This document shows positions 44,494 through 52,987 of a stretch of 64,000 bases of DNA, piece by piece. Below the pieces are notes generated by a model that ran no database searches, was not told the origin of the DNA, and saw only the letters and a program-made list of their open reading frames with translations. The DNA lies in assembly GCA_046297935.1 (NCBI GenBank), contig JBKBHA010000017.1, forward strand, positions 13,419 to 77,418. Direction: 5' to 3'. This DNA comes from CAYMZZ01 sp046297935 (GTDB taxonomy: Bacteria > Bacteroidota > Bacteroidia > Chitinophagales > Chitinophagaceae). Numbering within the stretch: position 1 is the stretch's first letter; each line of letters starts with the position of its first letter. A program made the position numbers and the translations under genes.

Positions 44494-44956
44494 GAGGTGA
44501 AAGGTGAAAGGTGAGAGGTGAGAGGTGAAAGGTGAGAGGTGAGAGGTGAAAGGCTTGTCTGCCGGAGCGGAGCGAAGGTAGATGAGAAGTGAGGCTTGTC
44601 TGCAAGGCAGAATTTGATCCCATATTCAATGGACCGGCAGTAATAGCAGCTCTGTTCCCATAGTCAATGGACCGGCAGTAATAGCAGTTCTGTTCCCGCA
44701 GATTGCCACAGATTTTTACACAGATTTACGCAGATTAGTACGTTGATAGATCAAAAAACCTTTCACCTCTCACCTTTCACCTCTCACCTTCCACCTCTCA
44801 CCTTTCACCTTTCACCTTTCACCTCTCACCTTTCACCTTTCACCTCTCACCTTTCACCTTTCGCCTCTCACCTTTCACCTCTCACCTTTCACCTCTCACC
44901 TTTCACCTTTCAACTCTCACCTCTCACCTTTCACGTTTCACGTTTATCTTTACAGC
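44494..44956. repeat. Repeat-filled gap: inverted GGTGAAAGG blocks, 38-bp direct repeat and CACAGATTT units
   Basis: GAGGTGAAAGGTG units run to 44553, and their inverted form (CACCTTTCACCTCTCACC) fills 44759-44945. Between them are two copies of a 38-bp unit beginning CAATGGACCGGCAG (44627, 44665) and CACAGATTTTTACACAG (44707). The transcribed gap would fold into a long hairpin. A TATCTTTA box (44945-44952) directly before the next ATG may be a promoter giving a nearly leaderless message. No gene is seen. Confidence 0.8.
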
Positions 44957-45865
44957 ATGTCCCGCAAAATTCTCTTCATCATCAACCCCATTTCCGGTAC
45001 CCGAGCCAAAAAAGACCTCCAATCAACAATTGAAAAACTGACCACGTCAGCGGGAATACCCTATGCAATCGAATCCTCTTCTGCCAAAGCCGACTATTCC
45101 GATACAGCCAAACGCATTCTCAACGAAGGATTTACCGATATCGCCATTGCCGGTGGTGACGGCACCGTGAGCCAGGTGGTAGCCGGACTCATGCACCTTC
45201 CCGTAAACTTTGCGGTCATTCCCTGTGGCTCCGGCAACGGACTGGCCCTGGCGGCAGGCATTTCCAAAAAACCGGAAAAAGCACTTGAAACCCTTTTTAC
45301 CGGCGAAGCAATTGCAACCGATGGCTTTCGCATCAACGGTCAGTTTGCCTGCATGCTCTCTGGCCTCGGATTCGATGCCAAAGTGGCCCATGATTTTGCC
45401 AAACGCAGCACCCGCGGGTTAAGCACCTATGTAAAAGAAGTGCTTCGCAATTTTTTCAAATCTAAATTCTACAGCTTTCGTTTGCAGCTACACGAAACAA
45501 ATCTACATACCGAAGCTTTTTTTATCAGTATCGCCAACAGCAACCAGTTTGGTAACCAGTTTACCATAGCACCACACGCACGCTTAAGCGATGGGCTGCT
45601 CGACATTGTAATCGTGAACCGTCAGAACAAACTGCAACTTCTTTTTCAAACATTGAAGCAGGTAATGGGAAAAAATCGGTTGCAGCCGGAGGAAAGAATC
45701 GATTCAGCAAAGCCGGTCATCTATTTTCAAACCAGCGACCTGGTGATTGAAAACCTTTCTAACGCACCCATGCATATCGACGGCGACCCCTGCGCTACAG
45801 CCAGCCGGGTTGAAGTGCAGGTAGTGGAAAAATGTTTTCGACTCATTTATCCCCTGAAAAAGTAA
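44957..45865 (+). CDS. Diacylglycerol kinase family lipid kinase (YegS/DgkB-like)
   Basis: A 302-residue cytosolic or membrane-associated kinase that phosphorylates a lipid (diacylglycerol or a sphingoid base). The catalytic domain has IAIAGGDGTVSQVVAGLMHL and VIPCGSGNGLALAAGI, the nucleotide-binding motifs of the DAGK-cat family. FACMLSGLGFDAKVAHDF and the C-terminal beta domain with PMHIDGDPC close the protein. In Bacteroidota relatives may act on sphingolipid bases, so the substrate is open. The start lies 12 bases after a repeat block. Confidence 0.92.
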   Translation: MSRKILFIINPISGTRAKKDLQSTIEKLTTSAGIPYAIESSSAKADYSDTAKRILNEGFTDIAIAGGDGTVSQVVAGLMHLPVNFAVIPCGSGNGLALAAGISKKPEKALETLFTGEAIATDGFRINGQFACMLSGLGFDAKVAHDFAKRSTRGLSTYVKEVLRNFFKSKFYSFRLQLHETNLHTEAFFISIANSNQFGNQFTIAPHARLSDGLLDIVIVNRQNKLQLLFQTLKQVMGKNRLQPEERIDSAKPVIYFQTSDLVIENLSNAPMHIDGDPCATASRVEVQVVEKCFRLIYPLKK

Positions 45866-46030
45866 AGAATCGGAAGACAAAACGAACAGGCCGAAGATGT
45901 CCTCATTTATCCGCGCTTCTCTGCCCTAAACAGCTCTCCGCGAACTCTGCGAAAAATCTCAGTGCTCTCCGGTTAAACTAAGGTCTGCACGCGGATGAGA
46001 CTCACCAACGAATGTTGGCTTCCTTGATGT

Positions 46031-46224
46031 TTTTAACAGCAAGCTGGTGCAGCTTTTCTTTAACCGCAGAGGGCACGGAGTTTTTTTCGCAGAGGACGCG
46101 GAGGACTTATCAGAGCACAATTGACATTAGTTCTGTTTACTCAGAACAGTCCTCCGTGTACTCTGTGCATTAACCTCTGCGACCTCTGCGGTTAAAGAAA
46201 TGCTGCACGAGTTTGCTGTAAGAA
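46031..46224. mobile_element. MITE-like element with 42-bp imperfect inverted ends
   Basis: The left end (46031-46072; TTTTAACAGCAAGCTGGTGC then AGCTTTTCTTTAACCGCAGA) and the inverted right end (46183-46224) match with few mismatches, enclosing about 110 bases that are themselves partly palindromic (CACGGAG/CTCCGTG). It codes for nothing. The rest of 45866-46388 contains related fragments and an AAATCTGTGTA run at 46260-46303, and no gene. Confidence 0.65.
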
Positions 46225-46388
46225 CCTGCAAGAGCATGTATAAAAATTGTGCAATCCATGTCCAAATCTGTGTAAATCTGTGTACAAATCCGTGTAATTC
46301 TGTGGGAACCGAAAAGTCACCCTTGAGGACAACAAAATATGGCGCAGGATTTCTATTACCACAAAATTTGTAACCAGCTTTTGAATAT

Positions 46389-48614
46389 TCATTTATTCAG
46401 TAATCGCTTCAACATCTCAAAGCTCGCCTGATTCGTTGGCGAGTTCACACTCGAAATAATATCCAGCTTCTCCACTTTCGATAAATGGAAATTCAACGCT
46501 GCCTTATTTTCCTCATTAGCCGATGCATATTGAAAAAGGACTTTGTGCACCCTGTGTGTAGAATCTTCTGCGTAATACGAAAGCATGTCATTCTGAAAAT
46601 ATTCCATCATCTTAAACCAGTTATGTTGTAAAAGCAGAAATGGTTTGGTCACATGATCAGTGATATCATCTGATAAATACGGAAATTCCCATCCCCCCGG
46701 ACTACGATCGCGTATTTGAATAATGAGCACGCCACTTGTATTGGCTTTAATCCAGTCGTTGAATTTATCCAGAAAGCGAAGCGTGGTTTCCTGCCCATAG
46801 TTGTCGCGCAAACCAGCATCCATTACATCTATTACCGGATTTGACGGCAGCCATACATTCGGCAGTACGATCGGGAAAGTGGCGTTCATTCTTAGCGCCG
46901 TCAGCACCCGAAGTCCGTCGGGATTTTGTTTTTTAAAAAAAGCATTGAAATCAATCACATCTGGATCCATTCCCGGCATGCGGGTACTATCCTGCCAGCC
47001 CTGCATCATGAAACTGACAGGCTGAGTACTGATCAGCATCTTTCGGCTATCGCGTGTAACTACTGAATTGAAAAAGATCAATGGAATGCGGGCCGATCTT
47101 TCGTCGTCGGTATAATCCCGGATCGGCTTATCCAGAAAACCGCGGGTGTTAAGGTTCAGTCTTTCTTCAAATGCATATCCGCGGTCCTTTACATACTTGA
47201 ATGCATTTGTCTCAAATTTCTGTGCCGGTGCCAGCAGATCGCGGGCCACAAAGCTCGAAAACATCGGGTTCAGCAGGTCGCTCGCAATATCATTTACATA
47301 TTTGGGATCGCTCAGGTTGATGACTGCACCAGCCTGCCTCCGTCGAAAGAGTTCGCGAAAATAAGTAGCACCAATCATGCCGCCCGAAGCCCCATTGATC
47401 AGAAATACCTGATCCATGATGCGGCCATTGGTCACACTATCAAGCTCCTGAAGTACTCGCATAGTAAAGGTAGCACTGCGATGTCCGCCGCCGCTGGTAT
47501 TGATCAACACCAGCATGGGCTTTTCGGTCGACTGCTTCGCTTTCCAACGATTCAAAATGCCGATCATATTGGCCCTATCTGCTTCCACTTTCTCCTCCGT
47601 ACACAAATCCATCAGCCCCTCGCGACTGTAGGAAGGCCTTTCTGTCTTGTTCTGATAGTTGAGACCATAAGCTTTGTTGCGCGGATCAATCCAGTCGAGC
47701 CGATAAAAAACATTCAGCAAAATGATCAGCAATACCAGATAAGGTACACTCCAGCTTTGAAGAAAATAGGAAAATGCACCGGCTACGCCAATCAAAATGC
47801 TAAACAGGATCGTGATGCTGGCTGCTGCAGGTATTTGAAAAAAAGGTGACTCCAGAAAAAAACCAATGCCCACCAGAAAGAGGAATGCAAAAAACACGCT
47901 TAGTATGGCGGCAAAGTGATGTCGCTTAAACAGCGAGTCTACAAAAGTGGGCGTATAGTGGCGAACATCGCGCGCGGCCCTTAGTTTAAATGGCGACTCG
48001 AGGTACCATTCTACATGTATCAGGCTTTCGGGATAATGTATCTCACTCTTCGGCTTTAACTGGGTGATATATTCTTCGGTATTTCCCAGCACAGGTATCA
48101 TGCGTCGGAAAATGGAGCGGTCGGCACGGAAAAAATAGAAAAAGGAAATCGATAGCAAAAGGATCAACCCGGCAAGAAAGCCGCCGGCCAGAAAAAGCAC
48201 TTCCACACCACTCACCAATTCTTTGCTGGTAGTAAAGTCGTAGGCTCTCCAAAAATAAAACACCAGAAATGCCAACGGTATGATGGAATTGTTGGTGCAG
48301 TATTTCAAAAAAGGGTTGGTAGTAGCGGCCAGGAATCGGAAATGCTTACTAAACAAAATGAATGTGCTAATATTCCAGCTCATGATAAACATGCCGACGC
48401 TTACACCTACCAGGGCGGCACTTACAGCATTCACATTACCGAGATATTCGGGGGCGAGATAGAGGGAATCGGCACCAAAGCCTTTCATAAAACTGCCGTG
48501 CACAGTGCTGAACAATACGAGCCAAAACAGCAGCAGCGCCTGGTACTTCCGGAAATGCAGGAAGAGTAGTTGAATCGGAAAGGAATAATAAAATCCGCGC
48601 AGCCAGGCTTTCAT
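46389..48614 (-). CDS. Patatin-like phospholipase with a multi-helix membrane domain
   Basis: A 741-residue protein of two parts. Residues 1-310 carry about seven transmembrane helices (for example ALLLFWLVLFSTVHGSF, AALVGVSVGMFIMSWNIST, GVAGAFSYFLQSW). Residues about 375-640 form a patatin lipase domain: oxyanion loop LVLINTSGGGHRSATF, nucleophile GASGG (LINGASGGMIGATYF) and catalytic Asp in VMDAGLRDNYGQ, where DAG replaces the usual DGA/DGG. It should cleave acyl chains from lipids at the inner membrane, but the physiological substrate is unknown. Confidence 0.85.
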   Translation of the reverse strand: MKAWLRGFYYSFPIQLLFLHFRKYQALLLFWLVLFSTVHGSFMKGFGADSLYLAPEYLGNVNAVSAALVGVSVGMFIMSWNISTFILFSKHFRFLAATTNPFLKYCTNNSIIPLAFLVFYFWRAYDFTTSKELVSGVEVLFLAGGFLAGLILLLSISFFYFFRADRSIFRRMIPVLGNTEEYITQLKPKSEIHYPESLIHVEWYLESPFKLRAARDVRHYTPTFVDSLFKRHHFAAILSVFFAFLFLVGIGFFLESPFFQIPAAASITILFSILIGVAGAFSYFLQSWSVPYLVLLIILLNVFYRLDWIDPRNKAYGLNYQNKTERPSYSREGLMDLCTEEKVEADRANMIGILNRWKAKQSTEKPMLVLINTSGGGHRSATFTMRVLQELDSVTNGRIMDQVFLINGASGGMIGATYFRELFRRRQAGAVINLSDPKYVNDIASDLLNPMFSSFVARDLLAPAQKFETNAFKYVKDRGYAFEERLNLNTRGFLDKPIRDYTDDERSARIPLIFFNSVVTRDSRKMLISTQPVSFMMQGWQDSTRMPGMDPDVIDFNAFFKKQNPDGLRVLTALRMNATFPIVLPNVWLPSNPVIDVMDAGLRDNYGQETTLRFLDKFNDWIKANTSGVLIIQIRDRSPGGWEFPYLSDDITDHVTKPFLLLQHNWFKMMEYFQNDMLSYYAEDSTHRVHKVLFQYASANEENKAALNFHLSKVEKLDIISSVNSPTNQASFEMLKRLLNK

Positions 48615-48712
48615 TCGGCTAATTTCTCCTAAAAATACATGGAATGGGTTGGAATTGCAACTGCGGGAACCGGAGAGAATAGGAACAATGACGTTTTGAT
48701 GTAAACAACACC

Positions 48713-49122
48713 AAAGAAGTCGCCTTCCATTTCTTGAGTTTCGTTCGGGCTCAGGTCGCTAGTTTAACCGTTCTTGTTTTCTGTTAACAACAGCAAAGAA
48801 GTCGCCTTCCATTTCTTGAGATTCGTCCGGGCTCAGGTCGCTAGTTTAACCGCTCTTGTTTACTGTTACCAACAGCAAAGAAGTCGCCTTCCATTTCTTG
48901 AGTTTCGTTCGGGCTCAGCTCGCTAGTTTAACCGCTCTTGTTTACTGTTACCAACAGCAAAGAAGTCGCCTTCCATTTCTTGAGATTCGTCCGGGCTCAG
49001 GTCGCTAGTTTAACCGCTCTTGTTTACTGTTACCAACAGCAAAGAAGTCGCCTTCCATTTCTTGAGATTCGTCCGGGCTCAGATCGTTAGTTTAACCGCA
49101 GAGGTCACAGAGGTTTAATGCA
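48713..49122. repeat. Five tandem 82-bp units plus an interrupted sixth
   Basis: AAAGAAGTCGCCTTCCATTT starts at 48713, 48795, 48877, 48959 and 49041, exactly 82 bases apart. Each unit also contains GGGCTCAG and TCGCTAGTTTAACCG. A sixth start (AAAGAAGTCGAC, 49263) follows after 222 bases because a 140-base element splits that unit. The whole gap 48615-49280 holds no gene. Confidence 0.9.
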
Positions 49123-49229
49123 CAGAGGGCACGGAGGACTTATCAGAGCACAATTAACTTCCGCCCTCTTTACTCTCAACAGATCTCCGTGAACTCTGCG
49201 AAAAAAACTCTGTGCCCTCTGCGGTTAAA
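49091..49229. mobile_element. MITE-like element inserted in the 82-bp array
   Basis: TTTAACCGCAGAGGTCACAG (49091-49110) and its inverted counterpart ending GCGGTTAAA (49208-49229) give 22-bp arms with one mismatch. The interior is related to the elements at 46031, 58041 and 63470. Removing about 140 bases restores the 82-bp spacing of the array. Confidence 0.65.
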
Positions 49230-49280
49230 GAAATGCCGCACCCGTTTACTATTACCAACACCAAAGAAGTCGACTTAGGT

Positions 49281-50351
49281 TTATGTAAGTTTATTTTTAC
49301 TAAGAAGAAACTTATTCCCCACCAACACCGCCAACAACAGCATAGCCCCCGCCTGATGCGCAACACCCAACCATAAAAGCGCCGCAGGCTGTGGCGAATA
49401 CAACACGGTCAACACTCCCAGTACCACCTGTATAAGCACAATAGCCAGCAACCAACCCCTCAGACGCCGAAACAGCACACCCCCCTCGAGCTTCCAGGCT
49501 TTCACAAACCATACAAACACCAGCAGCATGATCACGTACGCCAGATTGCGATGTATGAAATGAATAACCAATGGTTGATCAACCAGCAAACTAATCCCTG
49601 CAAACTGTCGACCCGCATAATGCGTAAGCGGCTCAGGCCAAAATCCTCCATTGATACTTGGCCAGGTAGGTGCAGCCGTTGCCGCCTTCAAGCCCGCCAT
49701 AAACGCACCATAGATCAATTGCAGCACCAACAATCCGATCAACCAGTTCGTCCTTTTATTTAAGCCGGCATCCGATATCCGATCTGTAGGCGACACCCAA
49801 AGCTGCATGGCAAACCACAATGTGTACACCAGCAATCCAAGTGCGAAAATGAAATGTATCGCCAGCTTGTAATGACTCACATAGAGCAATTCCGAATCCT
49901 CCAGCCCGCTCTGTACCATGATCCAACCCACCAACCCCTGCAGTGCACCAAGAATAAACAGTATGATCAATGGCCGGATCATTTCCTTCTTAAACCGACC
50001 CTGCCACCAGAAAATGACAAAAGGAATAATAAACACCACTCCAATCAATCGCGCCCATAGCCGGTGAAACCATTCCCAGAAGTAGATGAACTTAAAATCT
50101 TCGAGTGAAAAATGGGAATTCAGGTATTTGTACTGCGCGATCTGCTGGTATTGCTCAAATGCATGGTTCCAGTCGGCTTCGTTCATTGGTGGCAGGGTGC
50201 CCATTATGGGTGCCCATTCGGTAATCGATAAACCGGAACCGGTAAGGCGGGTAATACCTCCTAGTAGCACCTGCACCATTATCATCAATACACCAATCAG
50301 GAGCCAGATGGCCACGGGGCGGGTTGAGCGGGTCTTCACTGCATTTTCCAT
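49281..50351 (-). CDS. ctaA: Heme A synthase (COX15/CtaA family)
   Basis: A 356-residue inner-membrane enzyme that converts heme O to heme A for cytochrome oxidase. Eight helices and the family motifs are visible: GGITRLTGSGLSITEWAPIM (residues about 30-49), FKFIYFWEWFHRLWARLIG with the paired His ligands, LAIHFIFALGLLVYTLW, FIHRNLAYVIMLLVF and VLLGVAHQAGAMLLLAVL. The C-terminus is of normal length. No cox genes are nearby. It faces rnhB across a shared promoter region. Confidence 0.95.
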   Translation of the reverse strand: MENAVKTRSTRPVAIWLLIGVLMIMVQVLLGGITRLTGSGLSITEWAPIMGTLPPMNEADWNHAFEQYQQIAQYKYLNSHFSLEDFKFIYFWEWFHRLWARLIGVVFIIPFVIFWWQGRFKKEMIRPLIILFILGALQGLVGWIMVQSGLEDSELLYVSHYKLAIHFIFALGLLVYTLWFAMQLWVSPTDRISDAGLNKRTNWLIGLLVLQLIYGAFMAGLKAATAAPTWPSINGGFWPEPLTHYAGRQFAGISLLVDQPLVIHFIHRNLAYVIMLLVFVWFVKAWKLEGGVLFRRLRGWLLAIVLIQVVLGVLTVLYSPQPAALLWLGVAHQAGAMLLLAVLVGNKFLLSKNKLT

Positions 50352-50367
50352 AGCGCTGCAAAGTTAC

Positions 50368-50395
50368 TTGTGAAACATCCCACAAAATAATTTTG
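50368..50395 (+). promoter_or_regulatory. rnhB promoter (TTG-N17-TAATTTTG)
   Basis: TTG at 50368-50370, 17 bases, then TAATTTTG at 50388-50395 fit the Bacteroidota -33/-7 consensus, 31 bases before the rnhB ATG. Confidence 0.65.
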
Positions 50396-50426
50396 TTCAA
50401 CACTCAGAAGGACGCAATTTGCAGCC

Positions 50427-51035
50427 ATGCTGGCGCCATATTTAATCAACGAGGGACTGGAAGCAGGCTGCGATGAAGCTGGTCGTGGCTGTTATGCGGG
50501 ACCTGTATTTGCCGCAGCCGTGATATTGCCGGCCGATTTCTTTCATCCGCTGCTTAACGATAGCAAGAAACTGAATGAAGCGCAGCGTACAGAGCTGCGC
50601 CCCATCATACAGGAAAAAGCGCTGGCCTGGGCAGTGGCATCGGTGAGCAACACCGAAATTGATGAAATCAATATCCTTCGGGCTTCATTCAAAGCAATGC
50701 ACCTCGCCATTGAGCAGCTCCAACTGCGGCCCGACCGCCTGCTGATCGATGGCAATCGCTTTTCAGCGCATGCCAGCATACCTCATCACTGTATAGTAAA
50801 AGGCGATGGGAAAATGGCAAGCATTGCTGCGGCCAGTATACTGGCTAAAACAGCCCGCGACGAATACATGCTGGACCTGCACAACGATTTTCCCATGTAT
50901 TGCTGGCACCGAAACAAAGGCTATGGCACACCCGATCATCGCCGGGCTATTGAACAATACGGACTCTGCGATCATCACCGCAAATCGTTCAATATACTCA
51001 GCACCAGCAACAGCCTGGAAGAAGAATTACTTTAG
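50427..51035 (+). CDS. rnhB: Ribonuclease HII
   Basis: A 202-residue cytoplasmic nuclease that removes ribonucleotides and RNA primers from DNA. The catalytic Asp-Glu-Asp set is in place: EAGCDEAGRGCYAGPVFAAA (residues 9-28; D13 and E14), DRLLIDGNRF with the third acidic residue, and the GDGKMASIAAASILAKTARD motif. PMYCWHRNKGYGTPDHRRAI completes the family signature. It converges on the T9SS cargo gene with a one-base gap. Confidence 0.96.
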   Translation: MLAPYLINEGLEAGCDEAGRGCYAGPVFAAAVILPADFFHPLLNDSKKLNEAQRTELRPIIQEKALAWAVASVSNTEIDEINILRASFKAMHLAIEQLQLRPDRLLIDGNRFSAHASIPHHCIVKGDGKMASIAAASILAKTARDEYMLDLHNDFPMYCWHRNKGYGTPDHRRAIEQYGLCDHHRKSFNILSTSNSLEEELL

Positions 51036-51036
51036 T

Positions 51037-52293
51037 TTAAGGTCGATACATAAACCGCTCGGTAGTCGATGCTTTGGCCGGATCGGTCATCATCAGCATA
51101 TACAGGCCGCTGGTCATTCCGGCAGGTAGTGGTATCGAAATAGCGCTGTTGCCTCCGGTGTAATCAATCGGCTGGCGAACAAGTATACGTCCCGAAGCAT
51201 CCATGATTTTCACTTCGTAACGGCCTGTTGCCGCCAACGACATTCTTAACTGAAGTTCGTTGCCTCGTACCGGATTGGGCGCAATGAGCAGATTTCGATC
51301 CTGGCGTGCTGCGGAATGCCTTACAACAGAAGAATATTTAAATACACCCGCAGCCTCCACGGCTTTTATTCGGTAATATGCCTGCTGGTTAAGCGGACTT
51401 CCATCAATCCAAACATATTCGCTGCTGCCATCAGCCATGGTGCTTCCTATTTTTTCAAAATCGGTTCCGTTGGCCGATCGCTCTATTTCGTAACGAACAA
51501 TCTGTTCTTCACCTGCCACCTTCCAGTTCACTGCAACATTTGCAGCATCATTTCTGGTGCTAATGTTTACAAAATTAACCGGCAGCGTGACACAGGCGAT
51601 ACCGGTTGTCCAGGTGGGTGAACTAACCAGGGTACCAGTATGGCCATTACCAGTTCGATCGGAAACAGTGCTGCCAGAACCTTCTTCAAAACTGTAGGAA
51701 GCAATCAGTCCCGACCAATTGTTCTGCAGGCAGTTGTTCATAGTGCCTTGAATATCTGCCTGGCTACGCGCAATCGACCATATTCGAACTTCATCAATTC
51801 TGCCGGAAAAAGCTTCACTTGTGAGGCTTGCACCAATGCGAACCGGATGACCGGTATTGTTGAACTGGCCGGTAACCGACGCGTTGGTGCCATTCAACAC
51901 ACCATTTATATATACTCTCAATGCAGTCCCATCCCAAACGCCGGCCAAATGCGTCCAGGTATTGAGCGGAACAATGGTAGTGCCATTCACCACCCTGAAT
52001 CCACTTCCCCCTTCTACCCAGAAAGCGGGCCGCTGATTATCGATTCGCAAAAGAAATTGCATGGTGCTGTTGCCATAGTTGCCTACCAGTGTGGGTAAAA
52101 AACTATAGGTGGTTAAATAACACCAGGCTTCTACGGTAATGTTATTGGTAGTGTGGAGCTGCTGGTTAATGGTTGTGCCGGCTTCAACATAATTGGGAAT
52201 AGTGTGATTAAACTGCATGCCTCCCTGGGCGGAGAGGTTCGATGATGCAGCACTAAGCGTAAAGAGAAAAGCAATGAGTAGTGGTTTTTTCAT
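51037..52293 (-). CDS. Secreted LamG-domain protein with T9SS sorting domain
   Basis: A 418-residue extracellular protein. The start at 52293 gives a signal peptide (MKKPLLIAFLFTLSAASSNL). Residues about 25-230 form a LamG/concanavalin-like jellyroll (VEAWCYLTTYSFLPTLVGNY, LAGVWDGTALRVYINGVLNG, GRIDEVRIWSIARSQADIQG). A fibronectin-like region (YEIERSANGTDFEKIGS) follows. The last 80 residues (LLIAPNPVRGNELQLRMSLA, LPAGMTSGLYMLMM) form a type A type IX secretion sorting domain. It should be exported by the T9SS to the cell surface and may bind a sugar polymer. Confidence 0.9.
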   Translation of the reverse strand: MKKPLLIAFLFTLSAASSNLSAQGGMQFNHTIPNYVEAGTTINQQLHTTNNITVEAWCYLTTYSFLPTLVGNYGNSTMQFLLRIDNQRPAFWVEGGSGFRVVNGTTIVPLNTWTHLAGVWDGTALRVYINGVLNGTNASVTGQFNNTGHPVRIGASLTSEAFSGRIDEVRIWSIARSQADIQGTMNNCLQNNWSGLIASYSFEEGSGSTVSDRTGNGHTGTLVSSPTWTTGIACVTLPVNFVNISTRNDAANVAVNWKVAGEEQIVRYEIERSANGTDFEKIGSTMADGSSEYVWIDGSPLNQQAYYRIKAVEAAGVFKYSSVVRHSAARQDRNLLIAPNPVRGNELQLRMSLAATGRYEVKIMDASGRILVRQPIDYTGGNSAISIPLPAGMTSGLYMLMMTDPAKASTTERFMYRP

Positions 52294-52576
52294 AAAACTG
52301 GATTTAAGCTTTCTATTGGCAGCAACTAACGCATTTTTCAAATAACAAATTATGATCCTGTGAAATTTATTTTTAAACTCATAAGTACTTGCACCTAGAT
52401 GGCGATGTCATAAAAAGCAATCATAAAATTCGATTTTGTAATGGTTAACACTTATTGAAACAGGTCCGATGGCAGCAAATGGCTGAATACCTTGCGTATA
52501 CCCTGCTATGATCAAACTTGCAGATATGCGGCATTTCACGTAGTTTGAAGGTCGCTATTACCTCAAATTGCTATTT

Positions 52577-52978
52577 ATGAGCCGCAGATTCAGATTTTAC
52601 TGTACCCTTGTCGCCACTTTTTTGTGCTTTTGTTTGCTGGCGTGTAAAAAAGAGGACAATGGGCAACCTGATCCCAAGCCCATAGATAAAACTCTTATAT
52701 ACGGATGGTGGTACAACGATGTAGCCCGCAGTCAACATTCAGAATACAAGGGCCGGAAATTTAATCAGGACGGTACCATGATTGCTGACGCAACTAATTA
52801 TGGATTGGGGATCGGCAACTACGGTGGCGGCAATTGGACCTGGTCGGCCGATACTATATTGCTGGTAGGTGCGGGCTCGGTAAAATTATTCGTAACCCGG
52901 CTCGATACCGATTCATTGTATGTTGATCTGATTGGAGCCTCACCAGGTAATACTTACAAAATGTATTATAGCCGTTAA
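52577..52978 (+). CDS. Small lipoprotein
   Basis: A 133-residue protein, start at ATG 52577 (MSRRFRFYCTLVATFLCFCL). The lipobox is LLAC-KKED, a charged start typical of exported Bacteroidota lipoproteins. The rest (LIYGWWYNDVARSQHSEYKG, GGNWTWSADTILLVG) looks like a small beta-rich, lipocalin-like domain, often described for Bacteroidota. No function can be given. Confidence 0.7.
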   Translation: MSRRFRFYCTLVATFLCFCLLACKKEDNGQPDPKPIDKTLIYGWWYNDVARSQHSEYKGRKFNQDGTMIADATNYGLGIGNYGGGNWTWSADTILLVGAGSVKLFVTRLDTDSLYVDLIGASPGNTYKMYYSR

Positions 52979-52987
52979 ATTGATAAG

